From: Syncephalastrum monosporum B8922
Taxonomy: Eukaryota > Mucoromycota > Mucoromycetes > Mucorales > Syncephalastraceae
Direction: 5' to 3'
NCBI GenBank assembly: GCA_000697355.1
Contig: JNEN01000719.1
Span: forward strand, 1-64,000
DNA: 64,000 nucleotides
Shown: one piece after another, positions 10,403-21,849 of the stretch
How positions within the stretch are numbered: the stretch's first letter is position 1
Layout of the letters: every line of letters begins with the position of its first letter
Notes under the pieces: generated by a model
Database searches by the model: none
What the model was told of the DNA's origin: nothing
What the model saw: the letters and a program-made list of their open reading frames with translations, nothing else
Made by a program: the position numbers and the translations under genes

Positions 10403-12783
10403 ATGGCAACCATCGATCTATCGGACGATACACCGTAAGTCTAATAAAGAAAAGAAGGACGTGTATGTGCAGTGTGTCATAACATTTTGCTAAGTACATT
10501 ATGGACGCCCTTTTTGTCTCCTCTTTTGCCGACGCTTTCTTTTTTGACTTTTTTTTCCTCTATATAACCCCATATATGAAAAAAAAAGCATCCCTGACTA
10601 CTTGGAAAACAGACTCGGCATATTCTTGTGGAAACGCGCCACGTTTCCGCACCACCATACCGTCAAGCAACTTTTGCTACGACGGAAACGTTTGACCGAG
10701 CTCGGGCGGTTAGCCAAGCTGATCCGCACCCTGCGGCACCAGCTCATGGAAATTTCCTTGCGCGAAAACCTCCTCACGTCCGTCCCGAATGAGATCAAAG
10801 TTCTTCGTAACTTGACAACGCTGTCGCTGGCGAGCAACCATATCGTCACCCTTCAGACCGATGTGTTTCCGAGCCTGCCCAACCTGCAATGGCTTGTCCT
10901 GTCTGGGAACCAGATCTCGGCGCTGCCGCACGACCTTGTCGCCTGCCGGCGGCTCAAGGGCTTGGATCTGCAGCACAACCAGTTTACCGAGATCCCCCTC
11001 CTCGTCTACCATCTGCCATGCTTGTCTTTGCTCATGCTCCAAAACAACCGCATCGCCGACGTCCCGCTCCGCGATTTTCCAGAAACCCTCACTGCGCTTA
11101 ACCTCTCGTTTAACCAGCTCAAAGATATACCCGACGGCCTCATCTTTCGCCCGCCGCCTGCGCTCGAGCACTTGTATTTGTCCGGGAATGCGATCGCCGA
11201 GATCCCGCCCGATTTTATCGCGCACGGTTACCACCGCCTCATCAGTCTCGATTTGCATACCTGCCAGCTCAAACATGTACCTGCCGCCTTCCTCGACCAC
11301 CTCGCCACGCACTGTCCACGTCTCGTCCGACTCAACCTCGCCATTAACCATATCACGTCTCTTCCCGACAGCATCGGCCGCTGTGCTACCCTGCAGTGGC
11401 TCAACCTCAACGACAATCGCCTCACCGAGCTCCCTGCCGCCCTCGCCAACCTCGAACGCCTCGTCAAGCTCGGGTTGGTCAAGAACGAGCTCGAGACGCT
11501 GCCACCTCGCATGCTCTGTCGCATGCGTCAGCTGCGCAAACTCGACGTGCGGCGCAACCGGCTCCGCTACATGCCCCCGTCTCTCTTGTACGTCCTCACC
11601 TCCCAGGAACGCAGCAGCTCGGCCGAAACGGCCGTGCCCTGGTCCGTGTTTAGCGACAGCGCGTGCCCGCCCAGCTGCGCCTACTACGATCCGGGCCAGT
11701 GCGGCACGCTCAAGACGCTCATGGCGTACGACAACCCGCACATATCGCTCGCGGACGGCCTGCTCTGCCACGACGAGGAGGTGATGTGTCTCGACGCCAT
11801 AGCCACTATACAAGACACCCAGGGCGCCGCTCTCCTCTGGAAAAAAATGCGCCTTGCCCAGTGTACAGCGGTACCGACGCTGCGCGAGATCACGCTGCGT
11901 GCCCTCTTCCGCGCCGCTCGCCTGCGCTGGATTCCACGCCTGGCCAGCGAGCGCACGCTCCAGGACCTGCGGCTCTTGCGCGGCGACGACATCTGCATCG
12001 AGCACCGCACCCTCCTCGCGCGGCCCAAGTTGATCGAGCAGTACCCCGACCTGCGCGAGCAATTTATGGCGTTCGCGCTGCCACACAGCATCTTTCCCCT
12101 GCCGCTGCGCTTGCAGATCGTGCGCGACGCTCGTCAGTGCGACTTTTGCGGGCACTGGTACACGCAGTCACCCTTTCAGATTGGGTTTCCCGTCCGGGTG
12201 GGCACGAGTCGACAGCTCGTGCCGGTACGGTACACACTCTGCTCGCCCCAGTGCTGCGTGAAAGCCTTGTACCAGATACATACTTGGCGTCAGGGCTGGT
12301 CTCAGCTATTTGATCACACCACTCAGCGCCAGCAACGAGGTAAATAGCTGAGAGAGAAAGAGAGAAATATGCGTCTCACACAAGCGCACGTCCATTTTTT
12401 TTTATCCAGTACGGGAGCCCATGCCATCGCTTGGCCAGACTTGGGTCCCTGTTCTTCAAAGCAATAATCATAGTACCCAACGTGCTCATAATACGCAGCC
12501 GCAGGAACCCGAAGCGATGGCGCCCGGGCGACGGGTACGAAGGTCACTCACCCAGGTCATGGCCCAGCTATCGCTCCAACCGCCGGCGGATGAAAATGAG
12601 CCGCCACCTGTGGTGCCCGAGTCGAGTCAGGTCGTAATACGCCGCCCAACACAGCAGCAGCAGCAGCAGGGCATCCTCATCGACGACATGGACTTTTTCG
12701 TGCCTGCGCTGACAACGGCGACCCCGGATACCATTGCTTTTAACCACCTGCCACGTGACGCCATCCGGCTTCAGAAGTTCTAA
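10403..12783 (+). CDS. Leucine-rich-repeat protein with Cys-rich C-terminal module
   Basis: Three exons: 10403-10434 (only 10 codons plus two bases), 10613-12339 and 12410-12783, with agreeing phases, giving 700 residues. Residues about 55-330 hold roughly eleven LRRs of the L..L.L..N.+..LP type, for example 'NLQWLVLSGNQISALP' and 'TLQWLNLNDNRLTELP'. A helical region follows, then a Cys module near residues 515-565: 'CDFCGHWY', and 30-odd residues later 'CSPQCC', which looks like a zinc-binding site. The tail encoded by the last exon is disordered, with a short poly-Gln. LRRs serve as protein-interaction scaffolds. The LRR plus C-terminal CxxC...CxxxC layout recalls LRRC28/LRRC58-like proteins, but that comparison is from memory. 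Partner and role unknown. Confidence 0.85.
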
Positions 12784-12990
12784 ATCATTCATGTATATGA
12801 GTAAATAAATATAGGAAATAATGCGTAAATATCATCATGCCACTTGATGTCAAGGAAAGGGGGAGGGTGTTTGGGTTGGGCGGGGAGAGGGGAGGGGCAA
12901 TTCGAAAGAATTTGGCACTCAGATGACATACATAAAATATCAGCACAGGGAGACGTGCGTTACATTTGAATACTCTCTTTCTGCCTATTC

Positions 12991-15162
12991 ATGAACGAGC
13001 AACCTATCCTCGAGCCATGTCTTGCTCGTTTGGGTACTATGCCTGAAGGTAATGGAACAATACGTGCTTTTGTGCAATCGTCCACCTTTGGATACCTTGT
13101 GTTCGTACCTGCTCCAAGCGTGTAGTGAACAGGCCAAAGAAGCAAGAAAAGCTGGACGCATAAAAGTTGTGTGCTCTGGATAAACAACGTTTGACTTAAT
13201 ATTATTCTTGTTATTGCTACTATTACTATTATCGCTACCCGCACCTCAGACAAGCCTTCCTTTGTTCAGGAAGTGCATTCGGTAACGGACATTGACATCC
13301 TTCGACGACGGCTTATCGAAAAAGAACGAGAACGACAAAGCATCGCCAACGATCTCGACGTCGCTGCACGTCTAGGCCTTGTCATTTCAGAAACAAACGA
13401 AGCCCTTCAGATAAAGGTACACCCACACATACAAAGACACGCTACCTTTGTTTGTAACCCACCCACGCAACCCTACGAAACGAACCTAGATCGCCCATTT
13501 AGAGCGCGAGAATCATCTACTGCAGCAAGAATTCGGGCAGCCCACCTCGCACAGCACATCCTCCTCGTCGTCGTCCTCATTTCCTCCCTCGAATTCCTCC
13601 TCTACGCTTCATCACAGTCATGACGCCAGTCATTATGCAGACCCCAATCACCACTACGAGTCAGCCGAAGACGAACGAATATATCTGACCCAAGAGCTCG
13701 AACAGGCTCGCCAGGAACTGGCCAAATTCAGAAAGGAGATGGACGGTTTATCCGCTCAGCTGAACGACATGGCCTCTGAAATGGTATTTTGCACCTCTCA
13801 GGAACATATTATATATCCGTACTGGCCGTGGTCTCTAAACACCCCCACCCCGTCGTCCTGCTCTCTTTCTTACTTTAGGTGGATTCACGCGCCAGGGTCA
13901 GCATGTATGCAAAGCGGTTAGGTAAAGTCAAGCGCACGTGAACGGGCCTTTCATGACGAAGAGTGCCAGTCGCTTGAAGCCTAGCAACTCACCATGGACA
14001 CTCTGTAGCCGAAGTCGAGCACAAGTTGGCCACCACACGCGAGATGAACGCCAACCTCCAGATGCTTCTCGAGAAAGCCCTCACCACACAGAAGCAGACA
14101 AGCTCTAATACGACCCATCTTGTCAAAAATATCCAAACCGATCTCTCTCGCGTACGTTTCTCAAATCGAAAAAAAGGGGTTCTCTTGGGTTGGGTAGAGC
14201 GTAGTCTAACCTTAAAAAAAAATTTGCATTAGGTTGTGATCGAAAACGACCAACTGCGAGCACGCATCGCCGACCTGGAAAACCAACAGATCGAGTCCGA
14301 AAATCGCCTCGCGGCTATGGTCGCCCAGGCCAAGAAATACGCAGCCCTCCTCGAGCAGGCGCAAGATACCATTCACAGCCTGAGCGAACCACGTCTTTCC
14401 GACGACGACACGCTCTCCAACGGCATGTCCGCCGCTTCTGTCTCCTCTTACTGGGAGGGTGGCAAAGAGACAGAAATCACCAAGGCAAGTGAAAAAGAAG
14501 TCGATGATGCTGTCTTGACTCACCTTTCGCATCACTTGTAGGGACCCGTCTTCTCGGCCGAGTTCCGCCAAGAGATGCAAAAAGAAATCGAGAGGAACCT
14601 CAACTTGCGCAACGAGATCCGACACCGCATCGTGACGCACGAGACCATCAGCTCAGACAAAAAGAAGACACAGGAGGGACTCAAGTATCTCTTGGCCGAC
14701 CGGGGCGAAGCCAGCAGTAGTGGGATCGTCGGCGGTGGCGGCAGCGGTGGTGGTCTCGGTGGCGGCGCTGGAGCAGGCGCAGGCCTGGCAGGACTGTCCG
14801 CCAGTGTGTCTTCGTCGACCCACACTTCCTCCACAGTGGTGTCGCCTTCCCCTGTCGCAGGCAGAGCCGCGTCCGTCAGCGGGGAAGACCCCATCACAGA
14901 CAATACCTATACCAATACCCAACCCGCGCAGCAACAGCAGCCATCACAACAGCAGCAACAAGCACCGCCGACGATGAACACGTTAAGGCCTGCCAACTTT
15001 TTGACAGGGTTCGGCGGCTACGAGCTTGGGTCTTCGAATTTCATTACCCGCGGCATGTCTGGTACGCCGCGGTCCTTCTCCAGCTTTAGACCGGAGGGCG
15101 AGCAGCCTAGCATCAGCACGCGGTTCTTCCAGCGGATAGCCACGCGCTTTGAACAGAAATGA
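12991..15162 (+). CDS. Coiled-coil protein of unknown function
   Basis: The start was placed at 12991 because exon 12991-13048 joins in phase across a 201-nt intron to 13250-13416. Further exons follow through 15162. The middle of the protein is a long coiled coil: 'RRRLIEKERERQSIAND', 'LTQELEQARQELAKFRKEM', 'RARIADLENQQIESENRL'. A basic helical segment ('EFRQEMQKEIERNLNLRNEI') and a Gly-rich then Ser/Gln-rich disordered tail complete it. The intron at 14485-14541 is of the GC-AG class. The organisation is like golgin or Rab-effector scaffolds, but no family signature is visible and I do not assign one. Confidence 0.8.
14485..14541 (+). other. GC-AG intron in the coiled-coil gene
   Basis: The coding frame ends ...ACC AAG and resumes GGA CCC GTC; the intervening 57 nt begin GCAAGT and end TTGTAG. 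No GT donor restores the frame here, and reading through hits the TAG of the acceptor. AAG/GCAAGT matches the strong donor consensus known for GC-AG introns. Confidence 0.8.
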
Positions 15163-15416
15163 TAGCCATGTTAATAATAATACTAATAGTATGGAATACA
15201 AAGAAATGCTCTCTAATCACCATTTGGAAATTGCCTTTCAAGGGAGAAAAACTGAATTGGCTGGGATAGGACAATAAAATGCAGAAAGTCTGTGTCTGTG
15301 TCTGTGTGCGTGTGAGCAGAGAAAGGGAAATGCGCACACACGCGCGCGCAGTTGCAATTCTTTTCCTCTTTTTTTTTTTCTAACCTTGTCTCTTGTTTGC
15401 TCCCTTTTTTCACGGT

Positions 15417-18018
15417 ATGGTCGTGGGTGGGACCAGCAGCAGTAGCCCAAGCACAGCCCACGATGGCGAGTCTTCAGACGATGAATGGGTTATTACCTCT
15501 CGAGACCGCCCTCAAAAGACCCCCCAACGCAAGCCATGCGCGCCTGCGCCTGCCCTCACCGACGCAGAGATCCTACCGTTCTGCAGCGATCCGACCGGCT
15601 TGATCAACCGCCTCTTGCAGGCCTACCCGTCCATGGAAGACTGGGGAAGATTGCAGCAAGCGGCAGAACACCCCTTCCAGGCCCAGCTTTACCACCTGCT
15701 GCAAGACCAGGTCCTCGACCCAGGCACCTTTGTCCTTGTAAATAACCGTGTTCGTCTGCTTGCTTGTCGGTTGCTGAGGTTTCTCTTGTTTCTTTTATTC
15801 TCGTCACTAGGATATGGCCCGCTATGCCGCGCTCCTCTTTGCAGAGAAACAGCCGACAGATCCCAAGAAATATACGGCCAAGTTCTTGCGGTCCATCGTC
15901 ACCACGTGCTTCCGTGCCATGGATCATCTCCTCCACACGCCTCCCACCAAGTACAAGATCCCAGAACGAGAAAAAGACCTTATCTCCTTTGACGATATCG
16001 AAGAAGATAACCTGATCTCCTTTGACGACGATGATCTTCCACAAAATGACAAGCAACAGCAACCGGAGGAAGCAGGAGACAGCGAAGACGAGAACGAATC
16101 GGATGACGACGGCGAAGAGGAGGACGACGAGGACGAAGAAAGAACGGTCACACTCGTCGACTTGCTGGGCATCCCCAAAGACGTGCAGAGGCGATATACC
16201 ATCACGGACGAGCACAAGGCCATGTGTGTCGAGATGGCCCACACCGAGTGTCTCGTGATCGTCGTGCACTATGCTATCACCACCTTTCAGCTCAGAGACG
16301 TGCTCGGCCGCGGCGGTCATGCGGAGCCAATGGGCATCTACCTGTGCAAGGAGCTCTTGCGGCAATCGCGTTACACAGAATGCATCAAATCCATCCGCTG
16401 CCTCGAGCTCTTTGACGCCTTTCCCGTCGAGCAGTTTAGCATCGAGATCATGAATATCAGCCAAGCCCAGAAACTTTTGCCCACCTACGTCGTCGGTTTG
16501 CCTGATCTCGGCCGACGTCTCCTCCGCTTTTTGAATATCCAGTTTCGATATATTTATGCTGGCTCACTCGATGTCGTCCCGCGAGGTAAAACACGAATCG
16601 TGTTTAATACATGTCACATGGTCTCACACTTTTTTTTTCTTATCTTTGATTGTAGAACTACTGGACTCCGTTGACGAAGATGCAAAATCTCTGCCGGCCT
16701 TGACCCGACTCCGCGACCCCAACTTTATGCGGGCCCTCCGCGAATGTGCCACGACCGTGGCCCAAGACATGGACGCGTCTCTTCGCGACGATTACTACTT
16801 TATCTGGCTATCGCAGCGGCACGCCTCGCTCCGCTTCATGATCACCGAGCGCGCGATTCAGCAAAACGCAGACAATAACAACGTGTCTATCCAAGCCAGC
16901 GCCAACTGGAACGGTCTCATCCTGCTGCTCACGCGAGAGGATCCCGTGCTGGCCAAGTTGGCCATCAAGGAGCTCGTCGATATTCAGGACCCGCTCGCGC
17001 CTGCGCATTTCGCGTCCTGTCTTAAGCAACAACCCTTCTTCATTGCCTACAATGCGCTGCCCATGCGCGATCGTCAGCTCGGCTACTTTGACAATGAAAA
17101 GATGCTGCCCCACCGCTCCGCGTTTCAGGCACGCAAGCGGTCGACGTCTCCTCCAGAGCAAGAGCATTACTACCAAATGCCCTACCACATCCAACCCATC
17201 ATGGTGGATACGGTCGAAATCGCCCGCCAGATGCAGTCTGTCCTCCGCCAGAGCAAGGTCTGCAGCCTCGACACCGAGTGGGTGCCCTCCTTTGCTCGCG
17301 ATGAGTCAGTGATGAAGACAGCCCTCCTCCAGATCGCTACCGATCAGGGCGCGGTGTTCCTCGTTGACTTTTATACCGCTTTCATCCCCGAGAACAGAGC
17401 CTTTCTACTGTTCTTATATCAAGTTATCCAGGAACTCTTTGCTTCCAAAGATATCATCAAGCTGGGTATGCAAAAAAAAGAGACATATTGAGGCCCCTTC
17501 CCCATGCATTGCTAACTATCTTTGTTTTTCCTTGGCCAGCGTACGACTTCACGGGTGATATCTCGCTGTTGCGCGGGGCCATGCCGGGCGAAAAGCCAGA
17601 GCTGCCCATCCACCAGCTCATTGACTTTAAGCACGTTAACAAAACGGGCGGCCTCGGCGGTCTTGTCCGGACCTTCCTCGGCCGTACTATGAATAAGCGC
17701 CAGCGCATGAGTAACTGGGAGCAGCGGCCCTTGACGCCCGAGCAGATCGAGTACGCCTCCGGCGACGTGTATTGTCTCTTGGAAATTTATGCCGCCCTGA
17801 TCCAATCCAAACACCCGTTTGCCAAGTCCATGCCGATTGCTCACCTCAATCTCCCGCCCTCTCCACGACCGAACGCGAACCACGGCTCGCCTGCCTTTAC
17901 GCCCTCACCTTCCTCTTCGTATTTCTCTCCTCCACACATGCCCTCTACCACTCGCCCTCACCACCTCACACAAGCCTATATACCCCATACGAATGACCAA
18001 ATGACGTATTACAATTAA
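15417..18018 (+). CDS. Mut-7/EXD3-type 3'-5' exonuclease (RNase D-like)
   Basis: Four exons (15417-15737, 15811-16585, 16656-17465, 17540-18018) join in phase to give 794 residues. The N-terminal ~500 residues are a helical region with a highly acidic Asp/Glu linker at about residues 170-220. The exonuclease domain starts near residue 560: Exo I 'CSLDTEWVPS' with the DxE pair, 'ALLQIATDQGAVFLVD', Exo II 'YDFTGDISLLR' containing the conserved Asp, and Exo III 'QIEYASGDVYCLLEIY' with the Tyr and Asp. All DEDDy catalytic residues are visible. A Ser/Pro-rich tail follows. The long helical N-terminus plus DEDDy domain matches Caenorhabditis Mut-7 and vertebrate EXD3; Mut-7 acts in RNA silencing. 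Whether this one does is inference. It ends 237 bp from the convergent HDAC gene. Confidence 0.87.
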
Positions 18019-18255
18019 AAAGAAAGGAGCATTCGATGCATACATGATTCTACTTACAACAAGTACGGGAGGAGAAATGAAATAGAAAGACAGAATGAGA
18101 GAGGAAGAAGAAGAGGAAGAGGAGAAAGGCGAAATAGATACTATGGTAAACAAGGGCATCTTCGGAAAGGTTGACGGATAAAAAGGGGGGAAGGGTTTAG
18201 TGGGCTAAGTGGAATAATCAGGAATACCAAATACGTATACATATCTATCTACAAA

Positions 18256-19937
18256 TTACATGATAGTGTCCTCAGCAGCAGCCGCTGCACTATCTTTGTG
18301 CCATACGGAATCCATGGCCTCGCCATCATTATCATCGTCGCCTTCGTACCACTCATTTTCGAGCCGTGCCTTGGCTACCGGGCGCGTGTCCTTGCCCAGC
18401 TCCGAGTCCTCCTCTGCCTCGCGCATCGCGTCGTCGCCGTCCTCCAAGAACCCTTGTATATTGGGCGGCATCTCCTGCATCTGTATGCTTGGCGCCGCAT
18501 CGAGGTACCGCAGTTGCTCGACGACGCGCTCGCGCAACTTGAAGAGGTAGGCTTGGTCGTTCTGGTTCTCGACGCGTCCCGACAGGTGTGGGTGGAGCTG
18601 GTAGTCGGGCTTGAAAAAGTCAATGTATTCGTTGGAGGGGAGCTCGTTGCTGAGCTCGGTATCGACGAGGATCGACGTCTCGTACGTCCAGCACCGTGCC
18701 ACGTTCCGTACGGTATAGCCACCACCTCCCACCACAAGCAGCGGGATCTTGAAGTCTTTGATGATCTGCACGCACCGGCCGTGCGCTTCGATACTCAGGT
18801 TGAAGCAGCCTAAACGGTCGCACCCGAGCGAATCCGCACCGCATTGCAGGACGATTGCAGACGGCTGGTACGTGCCGATTGTCGCCTCCATCACGGCTTT
18901 GAAGAGCCAGATATATTGCTCGTCGTCGATACCATCGCGGAGGGGCACGTTCAGTGAATAATATTTGCCCAGGTTGGAGCCGATCTCGTCAATGTGGCCT
19001 GTGCCCGGAAAGAAATCGCCGTTGTATTTATGGAAAGACACTGTCATGACGCGGTCGGTTGTGTAGAACGCCTCCTGGACGCCGTCACCGTGATGGATAT
19101 CAATATCCACATAGAGCACACGCGGAAAGTATCTATAAACATCATGAGTTGGCCTTTTTTTGTCTCCATCAAAATGTCTGTCACTGCTCTCACCTCAAGA
19201 GCTCCAGGATGCCGAGGACAATATCGTTGATATAGCAGAACCCACTGGCTTCGCATTTTTTGGCGTGGTGCAGGCCGCCGGACCAGTTGATGCAAATGTC
19301 GGCCCCACCCGCGATCAGCTTACGCGACGCTTCAATCGATGCACCTGCGTAGCGCTGACAGAACTCGTAGATGCCTGTGAACACAGGACAGTCGTCTCCC
19401 ACGTTGAATCGCTGAAAGACTTGCTCGAACTCCTTTTGATTATCCGGCGTCACTCTAATCATCCGTCCAACGGGTCTATCAGCCTCTCCACCTAATATTA
19501 CATACATATACATGTATGTATATATCAAATGACAAACCATACCTTTTGAGAAAGTCGACATAGTCCGCAGCATGGAACTCGAGAATCTCGTCGTCGGTGG
19601 CTCGTCTCGGCTGAAAGATCTCCATCTTGTCGTGAAGTCCATATTTGAGCACGAGATGATTGGTCAATGTCAGGCGATGCGGCTTCATAGGATGCCGCTC
19701 CTATACAGAGTAGATGGATCCGTCGTTATGCAACGTTTTTCACAAAAGATCGTTCTTCTTTCTCGTGTTTGGCCGTGTTGTCATTACCCCATAATGGTAG
19801 TTGCCGACTCCCTCGTCGTGGAAGTAAGCGACGCGCGTCTTGTTGTGCGAAGCGAGTCGAACGTTGGCTGGTGAAGCATGCTTTGCTTTACTTGCTGATC
19901 GTCGATCTTCTGTTAATGTACCACCGGCACGAGGCAT
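18256..19937 (-). CDS. HOS2: Class I histone deacetylase, HOS2/HDAC3 type
   Basis: Four exons (19937-19788, 19700-19543, 19454-19194, 19132-18256) give 481 residues. The catalytic core is complete: '[16 protein letters not shown]', '[16 protein letters not shown]' with the two active-site His, '[15 protein letters not shown]' with zinc ligands Asp and His, '[14 protein letters not shown]', '[12 protein letters not shown]' with the third ligand, and '[16 protein letters not shown]' with the catalytic Tyr. The tail ends acidic ('[10 protein letters not shown]'), as in HDAC3/Hos2 proteins. Compared with human HDAC3 it has an N-terminal extension of about 30 residues, rich in basic residues. It removes acetyl groups from histone tails in corepressor complexes such as Set3C/NCoR. 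HDAC3/Hos2 is favoured over Rpd3 because of the '[15 protein letters not shown]' start and closeness to HDAC3 throughout. Confidence 0.9.
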
Positions 19938-20273
19938 TTATAGTGAAAATAGAGAGAGAGATAGGATTTGACATTTTGCGGGGAAGCACACTATTCCGTC
20001 CTCGCTCATTCGACAGTCACCAGGCGCACATACACACTTATCACTAAGAACTTTACTACTTGCTCAACTCAACGGCTCTGTACACGACTTAACCACACAG
20101 GTACTCTGCCTCACTTGCATTGTCATGTTATCTAATGATGTGTTTATTACTATGTATATCTGAAGTCATAGAAGAAGGAGGATGTCTGTGTGCGCGTGCG
20201 CGTGCACGCTGAGTTATGAGGGGGTATCATCGAAGTCCTGATAGGTATATATATATATAATTGGGCGATGCCC
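19938..20273. other. HOS2 upstream region
   Basis: 336 bp between the HOS2 start and the stop of the transporter gene. It contains a GTGCGCGTGCGCGTGCACG tract near 20189 and a short TA repeat near 20247. No gene. Confidence 0.4.
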
Positions 20274-21849
20274 TTAGGAGATGAATGCCTTCACCAGGGT
20301 AAAGAACATCAAGAAGGAACCAAAGAGGAGACAGACAATGGTGCCAACGTCATACGCCAAGGCAGGCTGTGCCTCCATATCTTCGCCCTCCTTGATTAAC
20401 AAGGGCGTTTGCTCTTGCGAGCGAGTCTGCCAGGGCAGCCAAGTAGGGTGGAAGATGCCGAGGTACGCCAGCGCGGGCATCATGTAGGCCAGGAAGGACG
20501 ATGCAACGCCACCGACAACGGAGTAGACTTTGCCGAGTGAATGCACACTCACACCGAGGACAAGGAAGACGCTAAACAGGACCACCGTGACCGCATGGTG
20601 CTGCAGGGTCGATGGCTGCCGGTCGGCAGTCTCGTACCCCAGGATCTTTTGCGCAGCATCACGCGCAGGATAGAATGCCATCCTATAGATTTCATATGAT
20701 TGGGAGTGAGCAAAAATAACAACAACAAAAACCCACATGGAGAAATGTGAAACTTACGGAACGGTCAGGATCATGGAGACACCCAATGCGAGACGACCCA
20801 CGTTGATCACGTTATCCTCTGCGGGGAAATTGGAGAAGATGTTGGACTGCACGTCCTTGCCAAAGCTGAGATAACCAATGAACGCAAATGCCATCGAAAT
20901 CGACCAGCTGATCAGGGTCGACACGAACGTCGTGGCACGCCAGCCCGACACCGATTGATTGCGCTGCGACAAGAAATTGCTGAGCGCGACTTGAGTGCAC
21001 ACGAGCGCAAAGGACATGATGCCCAGCGCCGAAATCGGGTCTTCGCCAAGGAACGTGAGGGGCGCGTCATGAAGAGGGGCGTAGGCCGGTGCGCGGATGA
21101 GGAAAGTGATAATCATGACGGGTAAAAGGAGGACGGAGACGGTAGACCAGCTTGCAAGGGCTCCGATCGAGCGGGGCAAATTCAACGGGAATATCTTCAT
21201 TGTAGCAGATAAAGTTCAGTCAATAAGCAACAATGACAAACATGTGTGTCTGTGAGAGACTTACAGCGAGCACGGAGATGAGGATAGTCATGCGCTCGCG
21301 GTGTGCCAAGAAAGGGAACTGCGGCAGATAAAGACCCAATAGGACAGGGAGTGTATCAGCGACAACTGAATAGAATGAGATAAGTAAAATCGCACACCAT
21401 GCAGCCCCATTCCGATTCGCCGTTTTCATTCACACAAACTTACTGATAATGTAACTGACACACGAACCGGCCGACTGGATGAACAGCATCAGATTCAAGA
21501 GGTAGAATCCAGGTCGACCGAGCACATGCTCGCCGAGCGCTGCAAACTTGTAAACACCTGCCCGCTTGGCAGCCAGGATCATTGTATGCACCGCCAGGTA
21601 CGTCAAGATGCCCACTATCACCGACAGGATGAGGCCATTAAAGAAACCAGCGTAGTAGATTGCCATTGGGAGACCAATCACGCCTGCGCCAACCGTTGCG
21701 TTCACCATGTTGAACGAGACTTCTAAAATGTTCCGCGTGCCATAGCCCGGCCGATCCGCTTGCAGGAGATCAAGGTCTCCTGTCGCCGCTGCGATTTCCT
21801 GCACCGCGTCGACCTGACTCGCGAGCGAGGTGTAAGTGGGTACGGTCAT
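20274..21849 (-). CDS. Amino acid transporter, AAAP/SLC38 (AVT-like) family
   Basis: Four or more exons on the minus strand (roughly 21849-21446, 21366-21265, 21204-20759 and 20684-20274). The start at 21849 was chosen because it opens a soluble N-terminus ('MTVPTYTSLASQVD') just before the family signature; the upstream hydrophobic extension reads as T-rich leader. TM1 carries 'NMVNATVGAGVIGLPMA', the hallmark of amino acid/auxin permeases, with Asn and Gly that form the substrate site. About eleven hydrophobic segments are visible, including 'LTFLGEDPISALGIMSFALVC' region helices and a C-terminal 'CLLFGSFLMFFTL'. Yeast Avt5-7-like members move neutral amino acids across the vacuolar membrane; substrate and location here are inferred. 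Confidence 0.88.

Noticed and set aside
10710..12155. Long minus-strand open frame (481 codons) opposite the LRR gene
   Set aside because: It is a shadow of the GC-rich, Leu-codon-dense LRR coding strand; it has no start context, and the plus-strand frame has clear LRR and Cys motifs.
19490..19530. Palindromic ACATACATATACATGTATGTATATA in the HOS2 intron
   Set aside because: Simple alternating purine-pyrimidine sequence; probably a low-complexity microsatellite and not a binding site I can name.
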